In this document: piece after piece, positions 35,069 to 45,857 of the stretch
Layout: each line of letters begins with the position of its first letter
How positions within the stretch are numbered: the stretch's first letter is position 1
Origin: Eriocheir sinensis
Taxonomy: Eukaryota; Arthropoda; Malacostraca; Decapoda; Varunidae
DNA: 64,000 nucleotides
Reading direction: 5' to 3'
Assembly: GCF_024679095.1 (NCBI RefSeq)
Contig: NW_026110543.1
Location: forward strand, 1 to 64,000
The notes under the pieces: generated by a model
The model's input: the letters and a program-made list of their open reading frames with translations, nothing else
The model's database searches: none
What the model was told of the DNA's origin: nothing
Position numbers and translations under genes: made by a program

Positions 35069-35340
35069 CTCACAGGTTGACTCCTAGCCTGCCTCACAGG
35101 ATAACCCCCAGCCTGCCTCACAGGCTAACCCCCAGCCTGCCTCACAGGCTAACCCCCAGCCTGCCTCACAGGCTAACCCCCGGCCTGCCTCACAGAACAA
35201 CAGCCAGCCTGCCTCACAGGCTGACCCCCAGCCTGCCTCACAGGCTAACCCCCAGCCTGCTTCACAGGCTAACTCCCAGCCTGCCTCACAGGACAACTTC
35301 CAGCCTGCCCCACTTAACGCTTCTCTTCCTGCTTCACAGG
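35069..35340 (+). repeat. 24-bp coding minisatellite (PASQANPQ) in CR1 ORF1
   Basis: About eleven 24-bp units (CAGCCTGCCTCACAGGCTAA-type) encode an octapeptide repeat rich in Pro, Ala, Ser and Gln. All units keep the reading frame; only one unit carries the CAG-to-TAG stop. Confidence 0.9.
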
Positions 35341-35419
35341 ATGTCGGGTTCCAACCTGTAAGGAATGGAGCCAAACCGAAGCAGGCAACCAAGGATTTAC
35401 TGACCCCTACTACCTTTAA

Positions 35420-36013
35420 CCCTAGAACGCTAACCATGGGTATGAGGTACCAGAAGCGAATGACGTCATTGCCATTGTGTATGGTTCCGGTGCTCTGAGG
35501 GTACCCACCTCCTCAGTAGCTTCATGTGCCCGCTTGACAGTGTAGGGGAAGGTCACGTTGTCTCGCTCTCTCTGCTCACCTTTGTTGTAGGCCTACATTC
35601 GGGTGCGGCATACCCATGGTTGGTGATACAGGGTGTTGTACATGTCCCTAGGATATTGTTTACGTACTTTTTTAGTGATCACCTGTGCAGTGGATCACAG
35701 GACCTGGGAGGCCATACAAGAAGTTTGGAAGCCATCGGATGATAATTTTTTTTATGAATTTTTTTTTTTTTTAATTTTTGAACATTTTTCCTATTTTTAG
35801 TAACATTTTTCAGTACCTGATTTTCATACCAAAACAATACGTTTTTCAGTTCTTCTTAATGTTAAGTCAAGATACAAAGTTTGAAGTACCTTCATGTAAC
35901 TTTATTCCATTAAAACTTTACATTTAATTTTTTTTTTTTTTTTTTTCAAAATCGGGTATGATGTACCCATGGTTAGTAGTGGTGTGACTCTTTCTAAGGT
36001 TAGTGTTCTAGGG
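35420..36013. mobile_element. Non-autonomous piggyBac element, 594 bp
   Basis: Inverted ends CCCTAGAAC[G/A]CTAACC (16 bp, one mismatch) are flanked by TTAA at 35416-35419 and 36014-36017, the diagnostic piggyBac target. A perfect 13-bp inner inverted repeat CTAACCATGGGTA lies at 35430-35442 and 35964-35976. No transposase is encoded; the interior has poly(T) runs. Removing it with one TTAA leaves the host CR1 frame uninterrupted. Confidence 0.93.
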
Positions 36014-36551
36014 TTAATAGGTTCCAGGTGCTGGCAGACGCCATGGAGGATGAGTTCGAGACTCGCCTAGTTGGGGACTCCATGGTGCGTGGCCAGCTGG
36101 TTGAGTTCTGTGGTCGTTCATCAAACGGCCGCAGAAAACGTTACTGCTATCCAGGTGCCAGACTGGACGACATCACCGCAGCGTGCGATGATGTCACGAG
36201 AAATGCCGACCGAAACACCCTCTTTGTCATTCACGCGGGGACAAATGACGTAAAGACAACCCTTTCTGAGGAACTGCTTGAGAAATACCGCCGCATGATC
36301 AAGCAGTATAAACGTAAAACGGATGCCAGCAACATCATAATCTCAGGAATCCTCCCGAGGGTCGGTGCCGAATCTAGCTTTTACAATAAGGCCTTCAGCA
36401 CAAACAACAGACTTCAGTCCCTTTGCTCAAAAGAAAACGTCCAGTTCGCTAACTTGTGGAACAATTTTTACTACGATTCAGACTTGTTCCTTCCTGATGG
36501 CATTCACTTAAGCCCTGTTGGAGCAGCCCGTCTCGGGAGGCTGCTCTGTGA

Positions 36552-38660
36552 CCAAGTGGCTCTTCGAAAGCCAAAAAACGCGGAGGCGAGAACACCAGCA
36601 GCTCCACCGTACGGGAACACTCAACCCGAAAAACTCCCGACTCGAATCACATTAAAGCTTGCTATGTAAACGCTCGTAGCCTACGTAACAAATTTGAAGA
36701 CTTAGAAGTCCTCGCAGCTACAAATCATTATCACATCATCGGAGTCACAGAATCTTGGATAGACACTTCAAATAGAGATTTCATTGCGGAATATAGATTA
36801 CCGGGTTATACCATTTTTAGTCATGAAAGAGAGAACAGACAGGGTGGAGGCGTTATCTTTTATATCCACAACTCTCTCCATCCAGTATCCGTGAAAACAG
36901 ATATTATAACCAAAGTAGACACGGTCTTCATTGAAATTAAAAATAAATCTCGTAAAATAGTAATTGGACTTATCTACAGACCGCCAAGGCAGACTCTTGA
37001 TATCGACCACGCATTAAGTGAATTATTATTAGAAACAAGTAGCAGTTGCGAGGCAGTAATTGTTGGGGACTTTAACTTGCCAGTGAAAAGATGGGGTGAA
37101 CCGTTGAACTGTCATACAGGGCTCGACCTGTACACACATTTACTAGAAAGTGATTTGCATCAACACGTTCAAGAACCGACTCGGGAAAATAATATACTTG
37201 ACCTTATCTTTTCAACGACAGCTGATCTAGTTAACGAAGTAAATGTTGGTCCAATTTTAAGTTCTAGCGATCACCGAACAATCACATTCAGCATCAATAT
37301 GAAAGAAAGTAAAGTAACTCCTAGTAAAGAAAAGGTGCCTGAGTATCAGAGAGCGAGTTTCGTAGGACTCCGATCAATTCTAAATAATTCTGACTGGACT
37401 GAAATCACGGCGGAAACAGATATTGATAAATCTTGGGGGGCCTTCACCACAATATTGAACAATGCCATAAGCATATGCGTACCCTATCGTAACAGACGTT
37501 CAGCTTCTAAGAAGAAACCCAAATGGTGGAATAACGAAATTCAAAATAGCCTATCTCTTAAAAAATGCGTATACAGTAGATACATATCAGCTCAGAGCGA
37601 AGCTGACAAACTAGAGTTGGACAGAATTCGCCGCGAAACCAAGAAATTAATAAAACGAAGCAAGAAAAATCTTGAAGAATATATAGCGGAAACAAGTAAA
37701 TCTAATCCTAAAGAATTTTTCAGCTATGTAAATAATAAAAAGTCACTCACTTGTGGTATCGGAGCGCTTGCTAATGAAAATGGTAACCACACGAACGATG
37801 AAAATGAAATGGCTACAATCCTAAATAACTTTTTCGCATCCGTATTTACCGACGAAGATTGTTTATCACCTCAACCGCCGGAGGTTAGAAGGGCCGAAAA
37901 GATGTTAAGTGGCGTGCTCATCGTAGAAAGGGACATTCTACGCACAATTGAAAAGATTAAAGTAAGCAAAGCTCCTGGTCCAGACAAAATTACCCCTAGG
38001 GTCTTAAAAGAAATCAAACATCAAATTTGTAAACCGCTCTCCATCATATTCAATAAATCTTTAACAGCTGGAAAAGTTCCGTCGGATTGGAAACTTGCAA
38101 ATGTCACACCAATTTTCAAAAACAGGGACAAGTCTCATCCAGGAAACTATCGACCAATTAACCTGACATCGATTGTTTGTAAGTTAATGGAGACTATCAT
38201 TCGCGACAATATGGTGATATTCTTCGAAGAAAATAATATAATAAATAATTCGCAACGTGGCCTCCGTAGTAAACGTTCGTGTTTGACTAACTTACTTGAT
38301 TTTTTCACTATATTTTTGAGGTGTTCGATGAAAGCAGATCAGTAGATATCATATATCTGGATTTTCAAAAGGCATTTGATAAGGTCCCCCACCAACGATT
38401 GCTCAGCAAACTACTGGCGCACGGTATCTCGGGTAACATTCACAATTGGCTTGCGGGCTGGCTCTCTGAGCGGAAACAGAGAGTAGTTCTAAACGGTGTT
38501 ACATCTAACTGGCTCGATGTCAAAAGCGGCGTACCTCAAGGATCAGTGCTTGGCCCCATGCTCTTCTTAATTTATGTTAATGATATCGATGATGGGCTCA
38601 CTTGCAAAGTATCAAAATTTGCTGATGACACAAAAATTGCTAGTAAAGTAACTGCGACCA
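36552..38660 (+). pseudogene. CR1 ORF2: endonuclease and reverse transcriptase (one frameshift, 3'-truncated)
   Basis: The ORF2 frame is open from 36552, 118 nt inside ORF1 and one base behind it, with no ATG before 36891. Endonuclease motifs are ACYVNARSLRNKF, IIGVTESWID (catalytic Glu), QGGGVIFYI, VIVGDFNLPVKRW and LSSSDHRTI. Reverse transcriptase motifs are SKAPGPDKITPRVLK, NRDKSHPGNYRPINLTS, then a frameshift at about 38300-38345, YLDFQKAFDKVPHQ (first Asp), KSGVPQGSVLGPMLF and KFADDTKIASK (active site). The reading frame then enters a tail (GPWGLCGLIFYVN) that is probably 3' UTR, so the thumb region is deleted. Apart from the single shift the coding region is well kept, suggesting a fairly young copy. 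Confidence 0.88.
36573..36579 (+). other. Candidate -1 ribosomal frameshift site A AAA AAC
   Basis: In ORF1 phase the codons read CCA AAA AAC, so the heptamer A_AAA_AAC is exactly in the canonical slippery phase. It lies in the 118-nt ORF1/ORF2 overlap, and a -1 slip would enter the ORF2 frame. No clear downstream stem was established by eye. Confidence 0.45.
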
Positions 38661-38712
38661 CCAAGTCTGGACCATGGGGTCTGTGTGGTCTGATTTTCTA
38701 TGTAAATCTATG

Positions 38713-38716
<4 letters not shown>

Positions 38717-38770
<54 letters not shown>
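38717..38770. repeat. (CT)n microsatellite at CR1 3' end
   Basis: About 27 CT units directly after the repeated word TATGTAAATC. Confidence 0.95.
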
Positions 38771-38775
<5 letters not shown>

Positions 38776-39480
38776 TGGTCGAGTTTTAATCCTCATAGGG
38801 ACAGGAAAATATGTTGATGGTAAATAAGGAGGAGGAGGAGGAGGATAAGGAGGAGGAGGAGGAAGAGGAAGAGGAGGAGGAGGAGGAGGAGGAGGAGGGT
38901 TTTAATGTAAGTGACTTTTCCTTTTCCTTTTTCTCCTTTTTTTGTCTTTTTGTTTGAAGTGTTGCAATTTTTGATTCGTATTTTTTTTCCATATTTTTCT
39001 TGTGTATTGCTGAGTCCTTGTTCTTCTCTTCCTCGTTTTCTACCTTCTCCTCCTCTTCCTCTTCTGCCTGTTATTTTTTTCTCCTTTTGCAACACCTCTC
39101 ATTTCTCTTCTTATTCCTCGTCCACTTATACTTTCTTCTATTTTTCATTCTCCTTCTCCTCCTCGTCCTTCTCCTCCTCATTATCTTCCAACTCCTCCGT
39201 CCACACCTCTAGCTCCTCTTTTTTCTCCTATTCCACTTCTTTCTTCTCCATCGCTTCTTCTTCCTTCTTCTTCTCCTTCATTTATTCCTCATCTTTGTTC
39301 TCGTAACACTATTTTAATCCCTCTTCGTCTTCCATCACCTCCTCATCCTCCTCCTCCTCCTCCTCCTCATCTCCCTTCTCATTCCGCGGCTAGACTTGGA
39401 AGACTTCTTAGTGAGCAGGTGTCACTTTTCAGAGCATAAAAGACAGCGAGCCCCGACAGAGAGCGTCACGTAAACAATCA
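38771..39480. other. GGA-rich then C/T-rich low-complexity stretch
   Basis: (GGA)n at 38828-38896, pyrimidine-rich CTCCTT sequence at 38915-39380, then a short mixed-sequence segment. No gene seen. Confidence 0.6.
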
Positions 39481-39524
39481 AAGGACCACCAGCCAATCCC
39501 ACCATGACCATATAAGCGCGTGCT

Positions 39525-40290
39525 ATGTAAACGCCCGCAGCATTCGAAATAAATTCACAGACCTGGAGGAACTTGCTGCAACGGAAAACTTCCACATTAT
39601 CGCCGTCGCGGAGTCATGGTTGAATACAAATAACAGAAATTCTATTGCGGAATTTAGCTTACCCGGCTATTCAACTTTTTTTGCGACAGAGAAAACAGAG
39701 TTGGTGGTGGCGTCGTCTTATATATTCGTGCTGGTTTAAATCCACGTGTTATCAAAGTCGAAAGAATAAATAATATAGACACCGTTTTCGTAGAAATTAA
39801 AAACCGTTCAAGTAAATTAGTTATTGGCATTGTTTATAGACCTTTAAACCAAGCAATGCAAATAGACAGAAAACTGTTCGAACAAATTTCTAACATGCAA
39901 TCAATTTGAAGCTGCAATTATGGGAGACTTTAACTTACCAGTAAAGAGTTGGGGAGACACATTAAATATACACTCGGGTCACGATCTATACAGTAACTTA
40001 TTAGAAAGTGCGCTTTATCAGCATGTGCATAAACCAACTCGCGAAAGAAACTAAAGAAAGCCTAGTTAAGGATCTCAATGTTGGTACAGAATTCAGCGAC
40101 AGCGATCATCGAATGATTTCGTTTAAGATAAAAATCAAAGAGAACATGAAAACGAGTGAAGAAAGAATACCTGATTACCGACGTGCGGATTTTGACAAAC
40201 TAAGAAATTTAGTAGCGAATGCAGACTGGAGCGAAATTTCTGCAGCCTCAGATATAAATAAAGAACTTCACACCCACCTAGATCTCATTA
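39525..40290 (+). mobile_element. Second CR1 fragment (endonuclease region)
   Basis: Starts with CYVNARSIRNKFTDLEEL, aligning with ORF2 of the copy at 36660, then IIAVAESWLNT, TVFVEIKNRSSKLVIGIVYR, a GDFNLPVKSWG-like block in a shifted frame, and SDSDHRMISFKIKIKENM in the open frame 40008-40352. At least three frameshifts. It is cut at about 40290 by a hairpin repeat and has no reverse transcriptase. Confidence 0.85.
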
Positions 40291-40299
40291 CAGAGGTCC

Positions 40300-40435
40300 C
40301 ATACAACAATAATCAACAGAGAAAAAAACTATATCCGGGAATTTTGGGTTAGGGCTAAAATGCCCGTTTTGCTGCAGTAGACATCAAAACCCAAAATTCC
40401 CGGATATAGTTTTTTTCTCTGTTGATTATTGTATG
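40300..40435. repeat. Long hairpin: ~50-bp inverted arms, 37-nt loop
   Basis: Left arm 40300-40350 and right arm 40388-40435 are perfect reverse complements except for one 3-nt gap. The loop contains a small GGGC...GCCC inner stem. A short (GTAT)n tract follows the right arm. It abuts the CR1 fragment. Confidence 0.93.
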
Positions 40436-40447
40436 TATGTATGTATG

Positions 40448-40790
40448 GGAAAATTAACTGTTAACACACGCAAGCTCTAAACAATGATAGTTATATATAC
40501 TCATCGTGGGAGTGTCTAATGTCAACACAATATCGAGTGTTCAGGATTGTGTTTACCTTCTCCAATACTTTCCAGCAGCCACTCGACGCATGATACTAAC
40601 TGATGGTGATGGTGCAAACATTCGCTGATAAAGGGAGGGCGAGGAAGGAACACAATCGCAGGAGGAAATGATAATAATTGGAAGTCTTTTCCTTTTTAAT
40701 ACTGTGAATGGTAATGATAATCGAGCACATGATATCTCCAAACAGTGATGATTGTGTGTACTCAGTGCTCGGTCAAGTCATATTGCGTGG
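40448..40790. other. Non-coding, no structure recognised
   Basis: No gene or repeat seen between the hairpin and the 180-bp satellite. Confidence 0.4.
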
Positions 40791-41325
40791 ATGCTTCTGA
40801 AATGAGTAATAAAGATACGTTTAAATAAATGCTTAATCACTGCAATCATAAAGTCTTCCTGAAAATTGCGAGGAAAAGTCTTCATTGTTCGTGGCGGTAA
40901 TATATTTTGGGGTTAAGAGTACAAGCTTTTATGTATTCGCTCGGTGAAAAACATAACTCTTCTCCCAATATGCTTCTGAAATGGGTAATAAAGATACGTT
41001 TAAATAAATGTTTAATCACCGTAATCTTAAAAGTCTTGCTGAAAAGTGCGAGTAAAAGTCTACAATGCTCGTGGGTGTAATATATTTTGGGGTTAAGAGT
41101 ACCAGCTTTTATTTATCCTCTCGGTGAAAAACATAACTCGTCTCCCAATATGCTTCTGAAATGAGTAATAAAGACACGTTTAAATAAATGCTTAATCACC
41201 GTAATCTTAAGAGTGATGCTGAAAAGTGCGAGTAAAAGTCTACAATGCTCGTGGGTGTAATATATTTTGGGGTTAAGAGTACCAGCTTTTATTTATCCTC
41301 TCGCTGAAAAACATAACTCGTCTCC
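40791..41325. repeat. 180-bp tandem satellite, three units
   Basis: ATGCTTCTGAAATG[A/G]GTAAT units start at 40791, 40970 and 41150 (periods 179 and 180). Units 2 and 3 are closer to each other than to unit 1. Confidence 0.93.
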
Positions 41326-41537
41326 AGGTATTTTACGAGCTTGTTTACACTCGTTTTCGCCGTCGTATATTGAGGTCAGTGTGTGGGAACATTGTGCAAC
41401 GCGTCTGGCTGCACCTCGCCCTGCCTCGGCCTTGTCCCTCAGCCAGATACCCGGTGAGCCTCCCTAACCTAGCCTGAGCGCGTTCTCCCTATCTCTCTAC
41501 TGGTATGTGGCGGTACTCTTGAACAGGGAAGCTTGCG

Positions 41538-41552
41538 TTAGGTTAGGTTAGG
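41538..41552 (+). repeat. Three TTAGG units (arthropod telomere motif)
   Basis: TTAGGTTAGGTTAGG followed by TT. Too short to be telomeric; an interstitial trace at most. Confidence 0.7.
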
Positions 41553-41762
41553 TTGGGAGTCATTTAGGGTAGTTTTGAATGCGAATCACAATGAGAGTAT
41601 TTTCCAGAACACCCCGTGGTTAGTTTCGAAGCTACAGCCGAACATTTTTACTCGGGGACCACATACCATTTTTTTTTTCGTGTTTTGAGAAGCGTTTCGA
41701 AAGAAGTGACGTGGTTTTTGAGGCGAGAAATCCTAATACATGCATTTCTTTTTGTTTAGGAG

Positions 41763-42430
41763 CCTAAGTTGAAGGAGAGCTGTGGTTTATGAGGAAGAAA
41801 AAGCAAATTCGTATATATGCATTCATGTTTTGCTTTTCAGAGTCGTTGTGAAGAGATGCTGAACTTTTGGGGGTGAGGGAGAAAGCAGTATTAAGTGTGT
41901 GTCTCGCTCAAGTGAAGTGCTATCTAACTGAATTAAAGATAAATCTCAATAAGTACATTTTTTTTCTGTTTCAAGGACCAACTCATATAAATGCAGAGTT
42001 GTTTTGCTCTCCAGAACCGTTGTGAAAGAGATGCTGGGCTTTTGGGGTGTCGGGAGAAAGCATTAAAAATGTGTCTTAATCAAGTGAAGATAAAATAATA
42101 ATCTAAGTGGAAGGAGAGCTGTGGTTTATTATGAAGAAAAGACCAATTCGTATAAATGCAGTGTTGTTTTGCTTTCCAGAGTCATTATGAAAGAGATGCT
42201 GGGCTTTTTGGAGTATGGGAGAAAGCAGGATTAAGTCTGTGTCCCCGGTCAAGTGAAGCGCTGTTTGAAATAAAAGATGAAACATGAGGAAGGAGAGCTG
42301 TAGTTTATGAAGAAGGGAAGACCCACTCGCAGTATTATTTTCCTCTCCAGAGTCATTGTGAAAGAGACGCTGGGCTGTTTTGGGGAAGGGAGAAAGCAGC
42401 ATTAAGTCCGTGTTGTGTCCCAATCAAGGT
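41763..42430. repeat. ~170-bp degenerate direct repeat, about four units
   Basis: Each unit has GGAGAGCTGTGGTTTATGA (missing in unit 2), an AATGCA..GTTTTGCT block, GTGAAAGAGATGCTGGGCTTTTGG, GGGAGAAAGCA and TCAAGTGAAG. Starts are near 41768, 41970, 42110 and 42290. Divergence and indels are high. Confidence 0.8.
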
Positions 42431-42753
42431 CTTATTTCAACATATCCCGCCGCCAGTACACGAGAAAGGATCGAATCTATTATTATTATACAAATCCATG
42501 TTGCTTCTATTTATGTGGCCGAAACAATACACCTCCATATCACTGTTTTTAGATCTCCTTATTAACATTCGCCTCCGCCCAGCGCCATAAGAAGTAAAAG
42601 TGTATCAATTCATTTTTATTATTCAAATCGACGTGTTTTTCTTGTTATATAAAGCGGGGTATGTTTTGATGTCGATACGCCTCGGTGAGCAGGAAGAAAA
42701 TCATAATGAGTTAACCCTCCTAATTTTTTTTTTTTTTATGGTAAAGGAGGAAA

Positions 42754-42948
42754 GGCAATATGCTGAAAGTGGGTAATGGATGGGCACAGATGAAGGAATG
42801 AAGCAATAGAAAAGGAAAAATAAAGAGAGGCAGTTTTCATCTTTCACTCCACACTTTATATTTTTGTTTCTCTACCCTTTATTTTTCCTTTTCTATTGCT
42901 TCATTCCTTCATCTGTGCCCATCCATTACCCACTTTCAGCATATTGCC
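42754..42948. repeat. Perfect 72-bp palindrome, 51-nt spacer
   Basis: Left arm 42754-42825 and right arm 42877-42948 are exact reverse complements over all 72 bases. The arms are ordinary complex sequence, not a microsatellite. Confidence 0.95.
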
Positions 42949-44165
<1,217 letters not shown>

Positions 44166-44397
44166 TGAAGAGGAAACAAAAGGAGTATAAGATGGAAGGA
44201 GAGTGTGTGTGTGATGGATAAAAAAAACATTGAAATAGAAAGAGTAAAAGCAAAATAAAAAGGAATAATTAAAAAGTGTGACAACGTGAAAGGTAAAGAA
44301 ACATGACATGAAACAGGTGCAAAGAGATTAAAGTCAAACAGACGAACAAAAAGAGACAAACTGACATACAAACAGATGAAACGATAGAGTATATGGG

Positions 44398-44519
44398 ACC
44401 AGCATTGTTTGATAGCGAAAATATACACGTTCAAAACCAGCATTGTTTGATAGCGAAAATATACACGTTCAAAACCAGCATTGTTTATAGCGAAAATATA
44501 CACGTCAAACGTTCAAAAC

Positions 44520-44572
<53 letters not shown>
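44398..44572. repeat. 38-bp minisatellite then (CA)n
   Basis: ACCAGCATTGTTTGATAGCG units start at 44398, 44436, 44474 and, truncated, 44518, followed by (CA)n at 44523-44572. Confidence 0.93.
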
Positions 44573-44577
<5 letters not shown>

Positions 44578-44639
44578 ACAGTGCCTGTCTCACAAAAGAT
44601 GGCAATACATACATCAGCCAAGCGATCATTCTGCTCACC

Positions 44640-45200
44640 AAGCATTTTCCTTCCTTCCCCTCCCTCCTCTCCTCCCCTCCCTTTCCTTTCCCTTCTATCT
44701 CCCTCTCCTTCCAGTCCCTTCCCTTCCCTTTCCTTCCCTTCCCTTCCCTTCCCTTCCTTTCCTTTCCCTTCCCATTCATTTATCTCCCTTCGCTTCCTTT
44801 ACATTGCCCTTCTCTTTCCCTCTCCTTCCCTTCCTCCCATTCCTTTCCATTCCCTTCCCTTCCATTTCTCTTCTCTTCCCTTCCTTTCCATTTATCCTCT
44901 CTTTCACTCCCCTTCCTTCCTTTCCTTCCTTCCATTTCTCTTCCTTTCCTTTCCATTTCCCTTCTCTTTCCCTCACCTTCCCTTTCCTTCCCTTCCTTCC
45001 ATTTCTCTTCCTTCCTTCCTTTCCATTTACCTTCTCTTTCCCTCCTTCCTTCCATTCCTTCTCTTCCTTCCTTCCATTTCTCTTCCCTTCCCTTCCTTTC
45101 CATTTACCTTCTCTTTCCCTCACCTTCCCTTCCTTTCCATTTCTCTTCCCTTCCCTTCCATTCCATTTACCTTCTCTTTCCCTCCCTTCCCTTCCTTCCC
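44640..45200. repeat. CCTTC polypyrimidine tract with higher-order repeats
   Basis: Over 500 bp almost purely C/T. Within it a CATTTACCTTCTCTTTCCCT-type segment recurs around 45025, 45100 and 45165, so the tract grew partly by duplicating longer blocks. Confidence 0.9.
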
Positions 45201-45268
45201 CTTTAATGTATGTTAGGCCTTTCTCTTCCTCTCTTCCTCTCATCCTCAAGCCCTCTAACCCTTCCATA

Positions 45269-45272
<4 letters not shown>

Positions 45273-45338
<66 letters not shown>
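45273..45338. repeat. (CA)n microsatellite
   Basis: About 33 CA units. Confidence 0.96.
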
Positions 45339-45341
<3 letters not shown>

Positions 45342-45440
45342 CATTATAACTTAAGAATTGGATGCTGCAGCGCAATTCTTTTGGGACAAACTTTACATCC
45401 AATTAAGCACTTTTGATGAGTGTTTATGTGTGAATGCTTG

Positions 45441-45562
45441 AAGTTTTTTTTTTTTTGGGGGGGGAAGGAAGGGGGAAGGAGGAGTTGTCTTTTGGCAGAG
45501 TTGTTTTGATTATGAGACTGGGGGGGGGGGGACGGGGGGAGGGGTGAGTGGAGGAAGGGGGT
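45441..45562 (+). other. G-rich tract with G-quadruplex potential
   Basis: Poly(T) then many runs of three or more G, densest at 45521-45562 (a G10 run, ACG6, AG4 and further runs). Confidence 0.6.
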
Positions 45563-45794
45563 TGCTGTCTGAAGAGGATTGTTTCGTCCCAATAGATCAA
45601 GCTTCGTACCCATAATATCTTCGCAATTAATATCATCTTCAAATAATATATATCCTACCCTTTAAACAATATAGGTAAATTGTGAATCCCTTCCTTTCTT
45701 GTGTGTGTTTGTGTTTCTCTCTCTGTTTGTGTCTGTCTATCCCTGTTTATCTATCTATCTATCTATTCATCTATTGGCTGGAACAGTGCTTAAC

Positions 45795-45857
45795 GGTATC
45801 TTTTTTTTGTTTCCTGTTTTTTTTGTTGCCCTTGAACTGCTTCCATTGCTGTAAATT
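45795..45857 (+). mobile_element. Solo Jockey-like LINE 3' tail
   Basis: GTTTCCTG...TGTTGCCCTTGAACTGCTTCC then ATTGCTGTAAA matches the last ~70 bp of the Jockey-like copies, without any upstream element sequence. Confidence 0.7.

Larger units (their letters stand above)
34765..36669 (+). pseudogene. CR1 ORF1: zinc-finger and SGNH esterase
   Basis: Start taken at ATG 34765, giving MPSNLKCDVCPGRF and later CRLC, a CxxC...CxxC zinc-finger-like pair as in CR1 ORF1. A frameshift near 34884 leads to HSELEKKFVALQEF (short coiled coil). Then comes a nonsense TAG at 35085-35087 that replaces CAG in the first unit of a PASQANPQ repeat. After that repeat the ORF is cut by a piggyBac element at a TTAA. 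From 36028 the esterase is fully open: GDSM with the presumed catalytic Ser (residue 18), HAGTND (Asn 73), and LPDGIHLS (Asp 157, His 160), the block I, III and V signatures of SGNH hydrolases. It ends at 36669 and overlaps ORF2. The role in retrotransposition, perhaps membrane or lipid contact, is unproven. Confidence 0.85.
34765..38716 (+). mobile_element. CR1-clade LINE
   Basis: A plus-strand element with both CR1 ORFs. ORF1 has an N-terminal zinc-finger-like segment and an SGNH-type esterase; ORF2 has an AP endonuclease and reverse transcriptase. Esterase-bearing ORF1 is known for CR1. A piggyBac-type element sits in ORF1 (35420-36013). The 3' part of the polymerase after the active site is missing: the sequence passes from FADDTKIASK directly into a short 3' UTR-like tail (about 38660-38716) that ends at a (CT)n array. 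Confidence 0.88.

Noticed and set aside
41538..41552. Telomere end
   Set aside because: Only three TTAGG units, flanked by ordinary sequence.
40791..42430. CRISPR array
   Set aside because: Units are long, adjacent and degenerate without spacers, and the genome is eukaryotic.
44393..45349. 318-codon Pro/Ser/Phe-rich ORF
   Set aside because: It is the translation of the minisatellite, (CA)n and CCTTC tracts; all three frames stay open because of the repeat.
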